64,000 nucleotides of DNA from Beggiatoa leptomitoformis (lineage in GTDB: Bacteria; Pseudomonadota; Gammaproteobacteria; Beggiatoales; Beggiatoaceae). The position numbers and the translations under genes were made by a program. Shown piece after piece: positions 35,669-45,203 of this stretch; within the stretch, counting starts at the first letter, position 1; every line of letters starts with the position of its first letter. The notes beneath the pieces are model-generated. The model saw nothing but the letters and a program-made list of their open reading frames with translations. It ran no database searches and was not told the origin of the DNA. The stretch spans positions 372,001 through 436,000 of the forward strand of contig NZ_CP012373.2 in NCBI RefSeq assembly GCF_001305575.3, given 5' to 3'.

Positions 35669-36335
35669 GTAAAATATTAAGTGCCTTGTGTGCTGCCGCT
35701 TGTTCTGCCCGCCGCCGACTATCACCTGTGCCATACGCGGGAACTGCTAATCCATCAATCATACATTCCACTTCAAAATGTTGGGTAGGTGGATCACCCT
35801 GTATAGTGAGTACACGATAAATAGGCAACGGTCGTTGTTGTGCCTGTAAATATTCTTGTAAACACGTTTTAGGGTCTTTGTTGATTTTGTGTGGCGATAG
35901 GTTGTCTAACCGTGTCTGTAATAGCCGTAAAACAACCTGTCGACAAGTATTCATATCACTATCTAAGTACACAGCACCAAAAACTGCTTCCAGTGCGTCT
36001 GCTAAAATAGAAGGTCTGCGCCAACCACCACTTTTTAATTCTCCCCCCCCTAATTGCAAATAATCGCCCAGATTCATCTGTTGCGCAATTTCTGCAAGGG
36101 TTTCTTCTCTAACGAGTGTTGCACGTGAACGGGTTAACTCTCCCTCACTGGCTGTTGGAAAACGTTCAAATAAGGCTTCGGCGGCGATGTAGTTGAGTAA
36201 CGAGTCGCCCAGAAACTCCAGACGCTCGTTATTTTGACTACTTGCACTACGGTGTGTCAGTGCCATAGTCAGGTAAGTTTCTTGTCTAAACAGATAGTTT
36301 AAGACTTTATATAAAGCTGAATAGTCCGTCTTCAA
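35658..36335 (-). CDS. rnc: Ribonuclease III
   Basis: A 225-residue endonuclease for double-stranded RNA, needed for rRNA processing. The signature NNERLEFLGDSLLNY is at about 33-47 with the catalytic acidic residues, a second acidic site is in DALEAVFGAVYLD, and a double-stranded RNA-binding domain (DPKTCLQEYLQA ... GTGDSRRRAEQAAAHKAL) follows. It overlaps the upstream DUF4845 gene by 4 bp (ATGA) and era by 11 bp. Confidence 0.97.
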   Translation of the reverse strand: MKTDYSALYKVLNYLFRQETYLTMALTHRSASSQNNERLEFLGDSLLNYIAAEALFERFPTASEGELTRSRATLVREETLAEIAQQMNLGDYLQLGGGELKSGGWRRPSILADALEAVFGAVYLDSDMNTCRQVVLRLLQTRLDNLSPHKINKDPKTCLQEYLQAQQRPLPIYRVLTIQGDPPTQHFEVECMIDGLAVPAYGTGDSRRRAEQAAAHKALNILHGN

Positions 36336-36721
36336 GGTTCAATGGTATGTTCGTAGTCGTATAAAAAATAAAACTTGTCAAAAAGAGGTTCTCGAGCTTG
36401 ATAAGGCACGGTAATCCGCATCCCTTTCGGTACCCGTTCAAAAATTACCGCATCTTGTACTTCTTTGTTGTAAAGGCGGTTAATGCCATCAATTTCCAAT
36501 CGCTTAGTAACTTGTTTAAAAAACTCAGGTTTTGTGATACTGGCAAAATCAGGTTGTGAGCGAACACTTTCTAACGCCATGGTTATTTTTTTACCTTCCA
36601 AATACAAAGGAACCAATTTTAAGCCAACCCATGCGATAGTACCTAAGACGGCTAATAAAAATAACAGACTCCACATCCCCATGCCTTGTTGTTGATGCTT
36701 ATTTATCTTCATGCACTTCAC
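36332..36721 (-). CDS. DUF4845 family protein
   Basis: A 129-residue protein with an N-terminal membrane span (GMGMWSLLFLLAVLGTIAWVGL) and a small extracytoplasmic domain (LESVRSQPDFASITKPEFFK, then VPYQAREPLFDKFYFLYDYE). DUF4845 proteins are found between lepB and rnc in many gammaproteobacteria, as here. The function is unknown; the pilin-like N-terminus has been noted in the family only by similarity. ATG at 36721 or 36712 could be the start. Confidence 0.85.
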   Translation of the reverse strand: MKCMKINKHQQQGMGMWSLLFLLAVLGTIAWVGLKLVPLYLEGKKITMALESVRSQPDFASITKPEFFKQVTKRLEIDGINRLYNKEVQDAVIFERVPKGMRITVPYQAREPLFDKFYFLYDYEHTIEP

Positions 36722-36767
36722 TCCTCATATAACGACTGGGTTTCAGGGTATTTCATTTCGTAAAAAC

Positions 36768-37637
36768 CTAATCCAAACTGTTGCCAATTCTTCCCCAATT
36801 AATACAACTGGTTGGAGAGAAAAGCTGACAATTAGGTAGTTTTGTATCCCAACTCATCCAAATAAAAAAAGCCTTACCTATCAAGTTTTCTTCTGGCACA
36901 ATGCCCCAAAAACGGCTATCTAAACTATTATCCCGATTATCTCCCAGCACAAAATACTGATTTTTTTCAATATTCCAACTGCTGATTGTTTGTGGAATAG
37001 GCGTTCTTTTTTCGGGGATGATTAAAATAGAATGCTTTTTGTCAAACAAGTGTTCTGTTAATTCTTCCGCTTTTTGTTGTGTCATATCAGCACTAGAACC
37101 CATACCAATATAAGCACCTAATGGAACTTGTAAAATAGGCTCACCATTAACATACAACATCTTGTTAATATGATGATATTCAATCTTATCACCGGGAACA
37201 CCGACTACCCGTTTGATATACGGAATGGTAGGGTTTTCTGGGTAACGAAACACAACCACATCACCACGTCGTGGTTCGTTAATGTTTAATATTTTCCAGT
37301 TTAGGACAGGTAAGCGGATACCATAGGTATATTTATTCACCAGAATAAAATCACCAACCAACAAGGTAGGCATCATAGAGCCTGATGGAATTCTAAACGG
37401 TTCAACCAGAAAAGAACGTAAGACAAGCACAATGATAAAAACAGGTAGTAGTGAACGTGCTAAATCCACGAAAAAAGGGATTTGCCCAACATCTTGATAA
37501 TCCCGCTCACTGGCATTTTCTGATAAGCGTGCCAACGCAGCTTTACGTTTAGGCGCGAGCAGTAATACATCATATAGCCATATTACCGTACTAACTGCAA
37601 CCAATATCACTAAATAAGCAGCTAAATCCCAATTCAT
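36768..37637 (-). CDS. lepB: Signal peptidase I
   Basis: A 289-residue inner-membrane serine protease that removes Sec and Tat signal peptides. Two N-terminal membrane spans are followed by the catalytic Ser87 in PSGSMMPTL and Lys142 in YIKRVVGVPGD, the Ser-Lys dyad. The C-terminal GDNRDNSLDSRFWG box is typical of S26 peptidases. It starts directly after the lepA stop codon, so the two are co-transcribed. Confidence 0.97.
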   Translation of the reverse strand: MNWDLAAYLVILVAVSTVIWLYDVLLLAPKRKAALARLSENASERDYQDVGQIPFFVDLARSLLPVFIIVLVLRSFLVEPFRIPSGSMMPTLLVGDFILVNKYTYGIRLPVLNWKILNINEPRRGDVVVFRYPENPTIPYIKRVVGVPGDKIEYHHINKMLYVNGEPILQVPLGAYIGMGSSADMTQQKAEELTEHLFDKKHSILIIPEKRTPIPQTISSWNIEKNQYFVLGDNRDNSLDSRFWGIVPEENLIGKAFFIWMSWDTKLPNCQLFSPTSCINWGRIGNSLD

Positions 37638-39431
37638 TTATTTTTTTCCAACGTGTAAAACAGCTAAGAAGGCATCTTGTGGAATCGAAACAGACCCTAC
37701 TTGTTTCATGCGTTTCTTCCCTTCTTTCTGTTTTTCTAATAGTTTACGTTTACGACTAATGTCACCACCATAGCACTTTGCTAACACATTTTTTCGTAAG
37801 GCTTTGACGGTTTGTCGCGCAATAATCTGTGAGCCAATCGCTGCTTGTATAGCTACATCAAACATTTGGCGAGGAATCACATCTTTCATTCTTTCTACAA
37901 GGTCACGTCCTCGTGAAACACTTTGGTCACGGTGAACGACAATAGAAAGCGCATCAACTTTTTCCCCATTGATTAACACGTCTAATTTTACCAAATTCGC
38001 TTCCTGAAAACGGAGGAAGTGATAATCAAGAGAAGCATAACCACGGCTAACGGATTTTAAGCGGTCAAAAAAATCTAATACCATTTCGCTCATGGGCAAT
38101 TCATACCCAAGGGAAACTTGTGAACCAGTATATAACAGCTTATTTTGCACACCACGTTTTTCAATACATAGACTGATAACATTGCCTAAAAACTCTTGTG
38201 GTAAGAGCATATTGACTTCCACAATAGGTTCTCGCATTTCTGCTACATAATTTTGTAAGGGCAATTTAGCGGGATTATCAATCATGACAATATCGCCTTT
38301 TGTCGTCACCACTTCATAAATAACGGTTGGTGCGGTTGTGATGAGGTCTAACTCATACTCTCTTTCTAACCGTTCTTGCACAATTTCCATGTGCAACATG
38401 CCTAAAAAACCACAGCGAAACCCAAAACCCAATGCCAATGAAGTTTCTGGTTCATAATGCAGTGCTGCATCATTCAATCTTAATTTAGATAATGCTTCAC
38501 GAAATGCTTCATAATCAGAGGCATCAATCGGATACATACCCGCAAAAACACGCGGTTGAATGGGTTTAAAACCGGGTAATGGGACAGTGACAGGTTGCTC
38601 GATACCCGTTAGGGTGTCGCCAACAGGTGCGCCATCAATTTCTTTAATCCCCGCAACGACAAAGCCGACTTCTCCAGCACTTAAAAATTCGCAATCTAGT
38701 GGTTTAGGTGTGAAAACCCCCACTTTTTCCACTTGGCAACGTCGGCCATTAGACATTGCCATAATTTTTTGTCCTTTAGTTAAGCGTCCATCTACAACAC
38801 GCACTAAAGAGACTACACCTAAATAATTATCAAACCATGAATCTATGATTAAGGCTTGCAATGGCGCATCGACACTCCCCTGTGGTGGTGGAATACGCTT
38901 TAATAATTCCTCGAGTAAATCGACAATCCCTACCCCTGTTTTAGCACTGACGCGCACGGCATTTTTTGCTTCAATACCGATAATTTCTTCAATTTGTTGA
39001 ATAACCCGTTCTGGTTCGGCTGAGGGTAAATCAATTTTATTCAAGACAGGTAGGACTTCTAAGCCTTGTTCGATAGCGGTGTAACAGTTTGCAACACTTT
39101 GTGCTTCAACGCCTTGTGCAGCATCTACAACCAATAAAGCCCCTTCACAAGCGGCTAAAGAGCGGGAAACTTCATAGGAAAAATCGACATGTCCCGGCGT
39201 ATCAATAAAATTTAATTGATAGGTTTGTCCATCTTGTGATTTGTAGTGCAAGGTTACGCTGTGTGCTTTAATCGTAATGCCGCGTTCGCGTTCTAAATCC
39301 ATAGAATCCAGCACTTGCTCTTCCATTTCTCGGTCAGCAAGACCACCACAAGTTTGAATAAAACGGTCGGCGAGTGTGGATTTACCATGGTCAATATGGG
39401 CAATAATAGAAAAATTTCGGATGTTTTTCAT
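37638..39431 (-). CDS. lepA: Elongation factor 4 (LepA)
   Basis: A 597-residue translational GTPase able to back-translocate or remodel ribosomes. G1 [10 protein letters not shown]3 DTPGHVDF and G4 NKIDLP are present, and the LepA C-terminal domain ends [19 protein letters not shown]. The ATG at 39431 gives the standard start [14 protein letters not shown]; a TTG three codons upstream is less likely. It heads the lepA-lepB-DUF4845-rnc-era run. Confidence 0.97.
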   Translation of the reverse strand: MKNIRNFSIIAHIDHGKSTLADRFIQTCGGLADREMEEQVLDSMDLERERGITIKAHSVTLHYKSQDGQTYQLNFIDTPGHVDFSYEVSRSLAACEGALLVVDAAQGVEAQSVANCYTAIEQGLEVLPVLNKIDLPSAEPERVIQQIEEIIGIEAKNAVRVSAKTGVGIVDLLEELLKRIPPPQGSVDAPLQALIIDSWFDNYLGVVSLVRVVDGRLTKGQKIMAMSNGRRCQVEKVGVFTPKPLDCEFLSAGEVGFVVAGIKEIDGAPVGDTLTGIEQPVTVPLPGFKPIQPRVFAGMYPIDASDYEAFREALSKLRLNDAALHYEPETSLALGFGFRCGFLGMLHMEIVQERLEREYELDLITTAPTVIYEVVTTKGDIVMIDNPAKLPLQNYVAEMREPIVEVNMLLPQEFLGNVISLCIEKRGVQNKLLYTGSQVSLGYELPMSEMVLDFFDRLKSVSRGYASLDYHFLRFQEANLVKLDVLINGEKVDALSIVVHRDQSVSRGRDLVERMKDVIPRQMFDVAIQAAIGSQIIARQTVKALRKNVLAKCYGGDISRKRKLLEKQKEGKKRMKQVGSVSIPQDAFLAVLHVGKK

Positions 39432-39462
39432 GTAAAACAACGTGTTTGAGCGGTAATAAGCT

Positions 39463-39497
39463 AAAAATCACATGCGCTATAACGCGGTGCGATTTTT
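39463..39497 (-). terminator. Candidate terminator after the glutaredoxin-like gene
   Basis: An imperfect hairpin (AAAAATCACATGCGC with GCGGTGCGATTTTT) ends in a short T run on the minus strand. It lies about 105 bp after the stop of the gene at 39601 and just upstream of lepA, so it could also be a lepA leader structure. Confidence 0.35.
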
Positions 39498-39600
39498 AGA
39501 AGAAAATACAATAACAATTGTGCTATCACAACTATTATGAAACGGTTATATCAGTATTCTTGATTTTTACACCAGAAAATACGCTGTATTCTAACGGATT

Positions 39601-39849
39601 TCACAATTCCCTGAAATATGCCTCTAAGGACTCTTCTTCTAGGAAGTAGTAACAAAGTTCCGTTTCCCCAACAGCAAGTACAGGCACACGCGTATTATAC
39701 CGTTGTTTCAAGGTCACATCGTTATCAATATCGATGAGTTCTATCGTGAAAGGATAACGTTGTTGTAAAACAACTAACTCTCGTTGCATGTCTGTACAAA
39801 GATGACAACCTGCACGGGTATAAACCGTTAGCAATAGGGGTGCGTGCAT
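39601..39849 (-). CDS. Glutaredoxin-like protein (DUF836)
   Basis: An 82-residue thioredoxin-fold protein starting TVYTRAGCHLCTDM, with a CHLC redox-type motif (CxxC) near residues 15-18, and a cis-Pro in TRVPVLAV. Proteins of this family are small glutaredoxin-like proteins of unknown partner. It lies between mucD and lepA, a position seen in other gammaproteobacteria (inference from general gene order). Confidence 0.85.
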   Translation of the reverse strand: MHAPLLLTVYTRAGCHLCTDMQRELVVLQQRYPFTIELIDIDNDVTLKQRYNTRVPVLAVGETELCYYFLEEESLEAYFREL

Positions 39850-39876
39850 AACAAAAAGTATTTGCGTTTCTCAGTT

Positions 39877-39913
39877 AAAAAGACCTAGCAAGTTTTTAAA
39901 ACCTGCTAGGTCT
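39877..39913 (-). terminator. Rho-independent terminator after the mucD-type protease gene
   Basis: A perfect 10-bp stem AGACCTAGCA/TGCTAGGTCT (39881-39890 and 39904-39913) is followed on the minus strand by a T run (complement of 39877-39881). It lies 44 bp after the protease stop codon and separates it from the glutaredoxin-like gene. Confidence 0.85.
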
Positions 39914-39956
39914 TGTGTAAGCGTAAAATAGTAGTCACTGTAATAAGCGACTTATT

Positions 39957-41414
39957 TTATTCCTTTTTACTACCTTCTTTTTTCTCTTCCTTTGGCATTT
40001 TTAGCGCGAGGAACAGTTGTGAGCCACCCCGTTTAATCAGAATGGGGACTGCTTGCCCCGGTTGTAAACTGGCAATAATTTCTTCGCTCTGTGCGACATC
40101 TTTTATCATGGTATTCGCCATCATCAAGACAATATCATCTGCACGCACACCCGCTTCTTCAGCAACACCTTCTACCGCCTTAACCAATACACCCCCTTCA
40201 GCAAGGTCTATTTCTTTACGTTGATTATCATCAAGGTTTTCTAAGGTTAAGCCTAATTTATTACGACTAGATTTTGCCTGTCCTGTGATGTTTTTTTGTA
40301 AATCTTCTTCTGGTGGTAATTCGGCAATGGTGACTTGTAAACTCTGTTCTTTACCCGCACGGATAATTTTGGTTGTCGCCACTGTATCTAACGGGGTAAT
40401 GCCAACAATGGGCGGTAAATCAGAAGAATGGTCAATTTTCTTGCCATTAAACTCGATAATAATATCGCCAACCTGAAAACCAGCCGTTGCCGCGGGGCTA
40501 TTTGGCAACACTTTTGCCACTAATGCACCTTGTGGTTTCTGCATCCCGAAAGACTCAGCCAGTTCACGAGTAACATCCTGAATTAAAACACCTAACCAAC
40601 CCCGAGAAACCTTGCCACTTTCACGCAATTGGTCAATAATATTTTTCATCACATCAACAGGAATAGCAAAAGATAACCCCATAAATCCGCCTGTACGGCT
40701 ATAGATTTGTGAGTTAATCCCCACCACTTCCCCATCAAGATTAAATAAAGGGCCGCCTGAATTACCCGGGTTGATAGCGACATCTGTTTGAATAAACGGA
40801 ACATAACTATCTGACGGCAAGCTACGTCCTTTCGCACTCACAATACCTGCCGTTGCAGAATATTCAAAACCAAAGGGTGAACCAATGGCCAACACCCACT
40901 CGCCCACTTTTAAATCATTTGAACTGCCTAATTTTACAAAGGGCAAATCTGTTGCGTTCAATTTGAGTAAGGCTAAATCTGTTCGTTGGTCTGCGCCAAT
41001 CAACTCCGCAGTAAATTCCCGACGGTCAGTTAAACGAACAATAATTTCATCTGAATCTTCTATGACATGGTTATTGGTGACAATGTAACCATCAGCCGAA
41101 ATAATAAAACCCGAGCCTAACGAGGTTGATGGAATTTCATTAAGATAAGGTGCATTCTCTTCATCTTCAAAAAAACGGCGAAAAAACTCATTAAAAGGGC
41201 CATCTTCAGGCAAGTTCGGAATTACTTGGGGGAGTTTTTTCTCTTTGCTCGTATTTGGTTCTTTTTTGGCCGTTGTACTGATATTGACAACAGCAGGACC
41301 ATATTTTTCCACTAATTCTGTAAATTCAGGCAAGCTGCGCGCCTGTAAAATACCACTGAATAGTCCAATTGTTAAACCCGCTACTAACAAAGGATAAACA
41401 AAAATCTTCCGCAT
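39957..41414 (-). CDS. mucD: Periplasmic serine protease of the DegP/MucD family
   Basis: A 485-residue Do-family protease/chaperone. From the ATG at 41414 it has a signal peptide (MRKIFVYPLLVAGLTIGLFS, cleavage near LQARS) and a trypsin-like domain with His116 (VTNNHV), Asp146 (TDLALLKL) and Ser219 (GNSGGP). Two PDZ domains follow (SRGWLGVLIQDVTREL from about 270 and one near the C-terminus). It degrades or refolds damaged envelope proteins. The neighbouring rseC/mucC gene supports MucD, but algU, mucA and mucB are not adjacent here. Confidence 0.92.
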   Translation of the reverse strand: MRKIFVYPLLVAGLTIGLFSGILQARSLPEFTELVEKYGPAVVNISTTAKKEPNTSKEKKLPQVIPNLPEDGPFNEFFRRFFEDEENAPYLNEIPSTSLGSGFIISADGYIVTNNHVIEDSDEIIVRLTDRREFTAELIGADQRTDLALLKLNATDLPFVKLGSSNDLKVGEWVLAIGSPFGFEYSATAGIVSAKGRSLPSDSYVPFIQTDVAINPGNSGGPLFNLDGEVVGINSQIYSRTGGFMGLSFAIPVDVMKNIIDQLRESGKVSRGWLGVLIQDVTRELAESFGMQKPQGALVAKVLPNSPAATAGFQVGDIIIEFNGKKIDHSSDLPPIVGITPLDTVATTKIIRAGKEQSLQVTIAELPPEEDLQKNITGQAKSSRNKLGLTLENLDDNQRKEIDLAEGGVLVKAVEGVAEEAGVRADDIVLMMANTMIKDVAQSEEIIASLQPGQAVPILIKRGGSQLFLALKMPKEEKKEGSKKE

Positions 41415-41455
41415 ATTCGCTCCCAACGGTGCTTATGGTAAACAGTTAAAAACCG

Positions 41456-41935
41456 TTACTTGTTAAAATTAGGTTGATAATACAACGTAGGTGTGGCGAT
41501 TTTTAATAAAATAGGCTGATAACGACTATCTTCAGACAAAAGAGCCGAAAGATAACGCGCAACACCCAAACCACCCGCCAAACCAACCAAACCCGCTAAT
41601 GCTGTCCATCCATCGCCACTGGGTAAACCAACAGAAGCCGCGATATTTTCATAGCTAACGGCAACAGCGAATAAAAACAAAAGCGGTAAAATATAAAGGA
41701 GTAACGAACCACGGACTAAGGCTTGTTCTTCCAAACCAATCACCACTTTATCCCCCAACTTAGCAGATAAATTATTAATGACTTTGACCTCATTAACCTT
41801 CTGTCCAAACAAGCCATCCAAACTGCCTGTTCCACAGCTATTCACCGTACAATGCGAACAACCACTTGTCCGTTGCGTCCGCACCCAAACAAATTGTTCA
41901 GTTGCTTCAACCACAACCCCTTCTTCTTCTAACAT
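41456..41935 (-). CDS. rseC: RseC/MucC-family envelope-stress and SoxR-reducing protein
   Basis: A protein of about 159 residues with the family's N-terminal cysteine cluster (GCSHCTVNSCGTG), which may bind an Fe-S centre, and two membrane spans in the middle (LLLYILPLLFLFAVAV and GWTALAGLVGLAGGLGVA). RseC takes part in sigma-E regulation and, as part of the Rsx/Rse system, in reducing SoxR. The ATG at 41935 (MLEEEGVVVEA) fits the family start; the longer frame begins at 41971. It is followed 41 bp later by mucD. Confidence 0.88.
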   Translation of the reverse strand: MLEEEGVVVEATEQFVWVRTQRTSGCSHCTVNSCGTGSLDGLFGQKVNEVKVINNLSAKLGDKVVIGLEEQALVRGSLLLYILPLLFLFAVAVSYENIAASVGLPSGDGWTALAGLVGLAGGLGVARYLSALLSEDSRYQPILLKIATPTLYYQPNFNK

Positions 41936-42364
41936 AAAATTCACCCTTAAACTAATAACGCGACTTTGCACACCAACCTAAAATATCTGAAGATTGTAGT
42001 CTCTTTGTTTAATAGTAGCATTAACGATAACTTTATAGGCATTTTGTAAATTAAGGTTCTTAACAGCCAACGCCACACCAAGCCATAATGATGCTAAACG
42101 TAAATAAAAGGATAAACGCAATAATCACCTAAATTAGACTTTTCAACATTAGCCAAGATAAAAACAATGACACTTAATAACGCTGATTACCTGATAATCC
42201 TAAAAATATTTATTCAGACAGTCTCCAATCACGTTATTCAACGATGCGCCTATCACAAAATCCTTACTTGTTTAACATGTCCTCACATTTCTTGCCTGAC
42301 GGTTAATTTGCTATAGTGCAATCGGATTTAGACGATAACAATACTGCAAAGAGGTTGCGCTACT
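41936..42364. other. Intergenic region, no gene seen
   Basis: This AT-rich stretch separates the divergent rseC and GNAT/C39 genes. I see no conserved ORF, tRNA or clear hairpin. It is expected to hold the promoters of both neighbours; a TATAGT at 42312-42317 could be a -10 box for the gene at 42365, but I could not place a convincing -35. Confidence 0.5.
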
Positions 42365-43471
42365 ATGATTCGTCCTGCTCACCTAGACGATATTGATGCA
42401 CTGTTAGTGATTGAAAACGAATGTTTTAACACTGACCGCTTATCTCGCCGTAATTTTCGCTACCTACTCAGCAAAGCCCACGCACACACCATAGTAGAAG
42501 AAGAACAAGGAGTTATTCGTGGTTATACAATGTTATTGCTTAGTCGTGGTACTTCAATGGCGCGATTATATTCACTAGCCATTCGTCCAGCCTACCAACA
42601 ACGCGGCATTGCTAAAACACTGTTTGCCACCGCTGAAGAAATTGCGTTAGCACATGATTGTGTTTCATTACGCCTAGAAACGCGCGGTGATAATATCATC
42701 ATGCAAGGATTGGTTAAAAAAAATGGTTATAAATACTTCGATGAAGTTTCCGACTACTACGAAGACCACATGCGCGCGTTGCGATTTGAAAAATTCCTTG
42801 CTCCTCATATCGCCCGTGAAATGGTCAGCGTTCCGTTTTATCAACAAACGCTAGAGTTTACCTGTGGTCCCTCAGCACTCATGATGGCAATGCGGGCGTT
42901 GGACAATAGTTTGGAATTAAATCGTCGTTTAGAATTGCGTATTTGGCGTGAAGCAACCACCATCTTTATGACATCAGGACATGGTGGCTGTGGTCCTTAT
43001 GGCTTGGCACTTTCTGCACATCATCGTGGTTATGACGTGGAGATTTATGTCAGTGACAAAGCAGCAACTGATGCAATGTTCATTGATTCTGTACGTAATC
43101 CTGAAAAAAAATCAGTTATGCGTTTAGTAGAAGCGGATTTTTTAGATGAAATTAGTCGCTTACCCATCAATCTTGTCTATGGTAATTTAAACGTTGCTGG
43201 CATTAAGGCAAAATTTGATGTAGGCGCAATTCCCCTTGTTTTAATTAGTTCATACCGTATTTATCGAGAAAAGTTCCCGCATTGGGTTGTTATTACAGGA
43301 TTTGATGACAAATACATTTATGCACATGACCCACTTGTTGACGATGCCGCTGATGAAAGTATCATGGACTCTATCAACATGCCGATTTTGCGTAAAGACT
43401 TTGAACGCATGGCGCGGTACGGCAAATCAGCTCAGAAAGCCGTGTTATTTCTTAGAAAAAAGACCGCCTAA
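42365..43471 (+). CDS. GNAT acetyltransferase fused to a C39-like cysteine peptidase
   Basis: A 368-residue fusion. Residues 1-140 are a GNAT N-acetyltransferase of the RimI type, with acetyl-CoA-binding motif RPAYQQRGIAKTL (74-86) and a LRLETRGDN strand. Residues about 150-368 are a papain/C39-like peptidase: nucleophile Cys167 in LEFTCGPSA, His306 in FPHWVVITGF and Asp322 in YAHDP complete a credible triad. No membrane span is present, so it is cytoplasmic. It is followed by a RimK-type ATP-grasp ligase; this pairing is known from comparative genomics of ATP-grasp amidoligases, where peptide synthesis or protein tagging is proposed but the substrate is unknown. Confidence 0.88.
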   Translation: MIRPAHLDDIDALLVIENECFNTDRLSRRNFRYLLSKAHAHTIVEEEQGVIRGYTMLLLSRGTSMARLYSLAIRPAYQQRGIAKTLFATAEEIALAHDCVSLRLETRGDNIIMQGLVKKNGYKYFDEVSDYYEDHMRALRFEKFLAPHIAREMVSVPFYQQTLEFTCGPSALMMAMRALDNSLELNRRLELRIWREATTIFMTSGHGGCGPYGLALSAHHRGYDVEIYVSDKAATDAMFIDSVRNPEKKSVMRLVEADFLDEISRLPINLVYGNLNVAGIKAKFDVGAIPLVLISSYRIYREKFPHWVVITGFDDKYIYAHDPLVDDAADESIMDSINMPILRKDFERMARYGKSAQKAVLFLRKKTA

Positions 43472-43700
43472 TGCTCGCCCAGCGAATTATTGTGACAGCT
43501 AAAAATGTTTGCAAGTACCCAAAACTTGCCTTTTTTTGTGACACTACAAATTCCCTTACAACACAATAATGCTGACCATTTGCTCACGATTACTAACCAA
43601 AATTTAATGTGTTATCTCACCGTTTTATCGTGCAGATTAAAACCCATCCTCTTATTATTTTGTTATTCCATCATGTATTCATTGAGGTTAAACAATTAAT

Positions 43701-45173
43701 ATGCCCCCCCACCTTGTGGTTGTTGAAAACACAACAGATTGGCATTCATCTTTTCCTGAAATGCAAATTGTCTCCGTTAAAGATTATATTTCTCAGCCTT
43801 ATTATTTCTCACTCAAAAACGTGCGTGTCATTAATTTATGTCGTAGCTATCGTTATTTAAGTCGCGGCTACTATTGCTCGCTCCTTGCTGAAGCACGCCA
43901 CCACAAAATCATTCCTAGCGTGCGCACCCTGCGTGATTTAAGCAGTAAAGCGATTTATAGCCTAGACACTGATAGCCTAGATGATTTTCTGCATAAATGT
44001 TTAGGCAAACACAATGGCAACATGCCAACAGTGCTAGAAACTTATATTTTATTTGGGTTTTGTGATAAATCTGACTTGAAGAAAATTGCACGACAGATAT
44101 TTGCAACTTTTAGTTGTCCCTTAATGAAAGTAGAGTTTAGCTATTCAGGTTCATGGCATATCTCATCGATTAAACCCATTCAACTAAATGCGTTACCGCT
44201 AGACCAATACCCTCTTTTTATTGAAGCCCTGAATGTTTACACCCGTCGAGAATATGATAATAGCGAGAAAACCAAACACACCACCCGTTATGACCTAGCC
44301 ATTCTCTATGACCCCAATGAAAAACTGCCCCCCTCAGATGCAGAAACCCTAGAAAAATTCATCACCATTGGTAATGAATTGGGTATCGATGTTGACCTTA
44401 TCAAAAAGAAAGATTACGCCCGTTTAGCGGAATATGATGCCCTGTTTATCCGTGAAACGACTAATATTGAACATTACACCTACCGCTTTGCAAAAAAAGC
44501 CGAAAGTGAAAACCTAGTAGTCATTGACGACCCCGATTCTATTTTACGTTGTACCAACAAAGTCTATTTAGCCGAACTACTCAAGGCTAGTGGTACACCA
44601 ATACCAAAAACTTTTATTTTACATAAGGATAATTTACATCTACTGGAAAATGAAATCCCTTATCCCGTGGTTTTAAAAATTCCCGATGGCTCTTTCTCGC
44701 GGGGTGTATTTAAAGCAGAAAACGCAGAAGAAGTCTTAGAAATGACCAATAGACTGTTTAAAGATTCAGATATTTTGCTTGCCCAAGAATATCTCTATAC
44801 TACTTTCGACTGGCGTATTGGTATCTTGAACCGTAAAGCCATTTTTGCCTGTCAATACTTCATGTCAGAAGCGCACTGGCAAATTGTCAAACATGATAAA
44901 AACGGTGAGTTTAATTATGGCAACTTCCGCACTTTTGCTATTGAAGACACCCCAAAGAAAGTGATAAAAACGGCAGTTAAAGCCGCCAACCAAATCGGCA
45001 ATGGATTTTATGGTGTTGATTTAAAACAAACTGATAAAGGGATAGTTGTAATTGAAATCAATGACAACCCCAATTTAGATGAAGGGGTGGAAAATGCCGT
45101 TAGTAAAGACAAGATTTATCACACTATTCTTAAAGAATTTATCCGCCGTATTCGTAAAAAACAACAACGTTAA
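43701..45173 (+). CDS. RimK-family ATP-grasp ligase with RLAN N-terminal domain
   Basis: A 490-residue protein. Residues about 1-200 match the RimK-like ATP-grasp N-terminal (RLAN) domain (LSRGYYCSLLAEARHHKIIP, VRTLRDLSSKAI). Residues about 275-485 form the ATP-grasp fold: LRCTNKVYLAELLKASGTPI, the lysine strand YPVVLKIPDGSFSRGVF, and the metal-binding VVIEINDNPNLDEG. Such enzymes join an amino acid or amine to a carboxylate through an acyl-phosphate. It is downstream of the GNAT/C39 gene and upstream of a HupH-like gene, all on one strand; the 229-bp gap before it leaves room for its own promoter. Confidence 0.9.
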   Translation: MPPHLVVVENTTDWHSSFPEMQIVSVKDYISQPYYFSLKNVRVINLCRSYRYLSRGYYCSLLAEARHHKIIPSVRTLRDLSSKAIYSLDTDSLDDFLHKCLGKHNGNMPTVLETYILFGFCDKSDLKKIARQIFATFSCPLMKVEFSYSGSWHISSIKPIQLNALPLDQYPLFIEALNVYTRREYDNSEKTKHTTRYDLAILYDPNEKLPPSDAETLEKFITIGNELGIDVDLIKKKDYARLAEYDALFIRETTNIEHYTYRFAKKAESENLVVIDDPDSILRCTNKVYLAELLKASGTPIPKTFILHKDNLHLLENEIPYPVVLKIPDGSFSRGVFKAENAEEVLEMTNRLFKDSDILLAQEYLYTTFDWRIGILNRKAIFACQYFMSEAHWQIVKHDKNGEFNYGNFRTFAIEDTPKKVIKTAVKAANQIGNGFYGVDLKQTDKGIVVIEINDNPNLDEGVENAVSKDKIYHTILKEFIRRIRKKQQR

Positions 45174-45203
45174 TCATCGCCTTTAAAAACCGAGATAAAA
45201 CCA

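Noticed and set aside
35669-35734. N-terminal extension of Era
   Set aside because: It lies within rnc and would give an abnormal Era start; the ATG at 35668 gives the family length.
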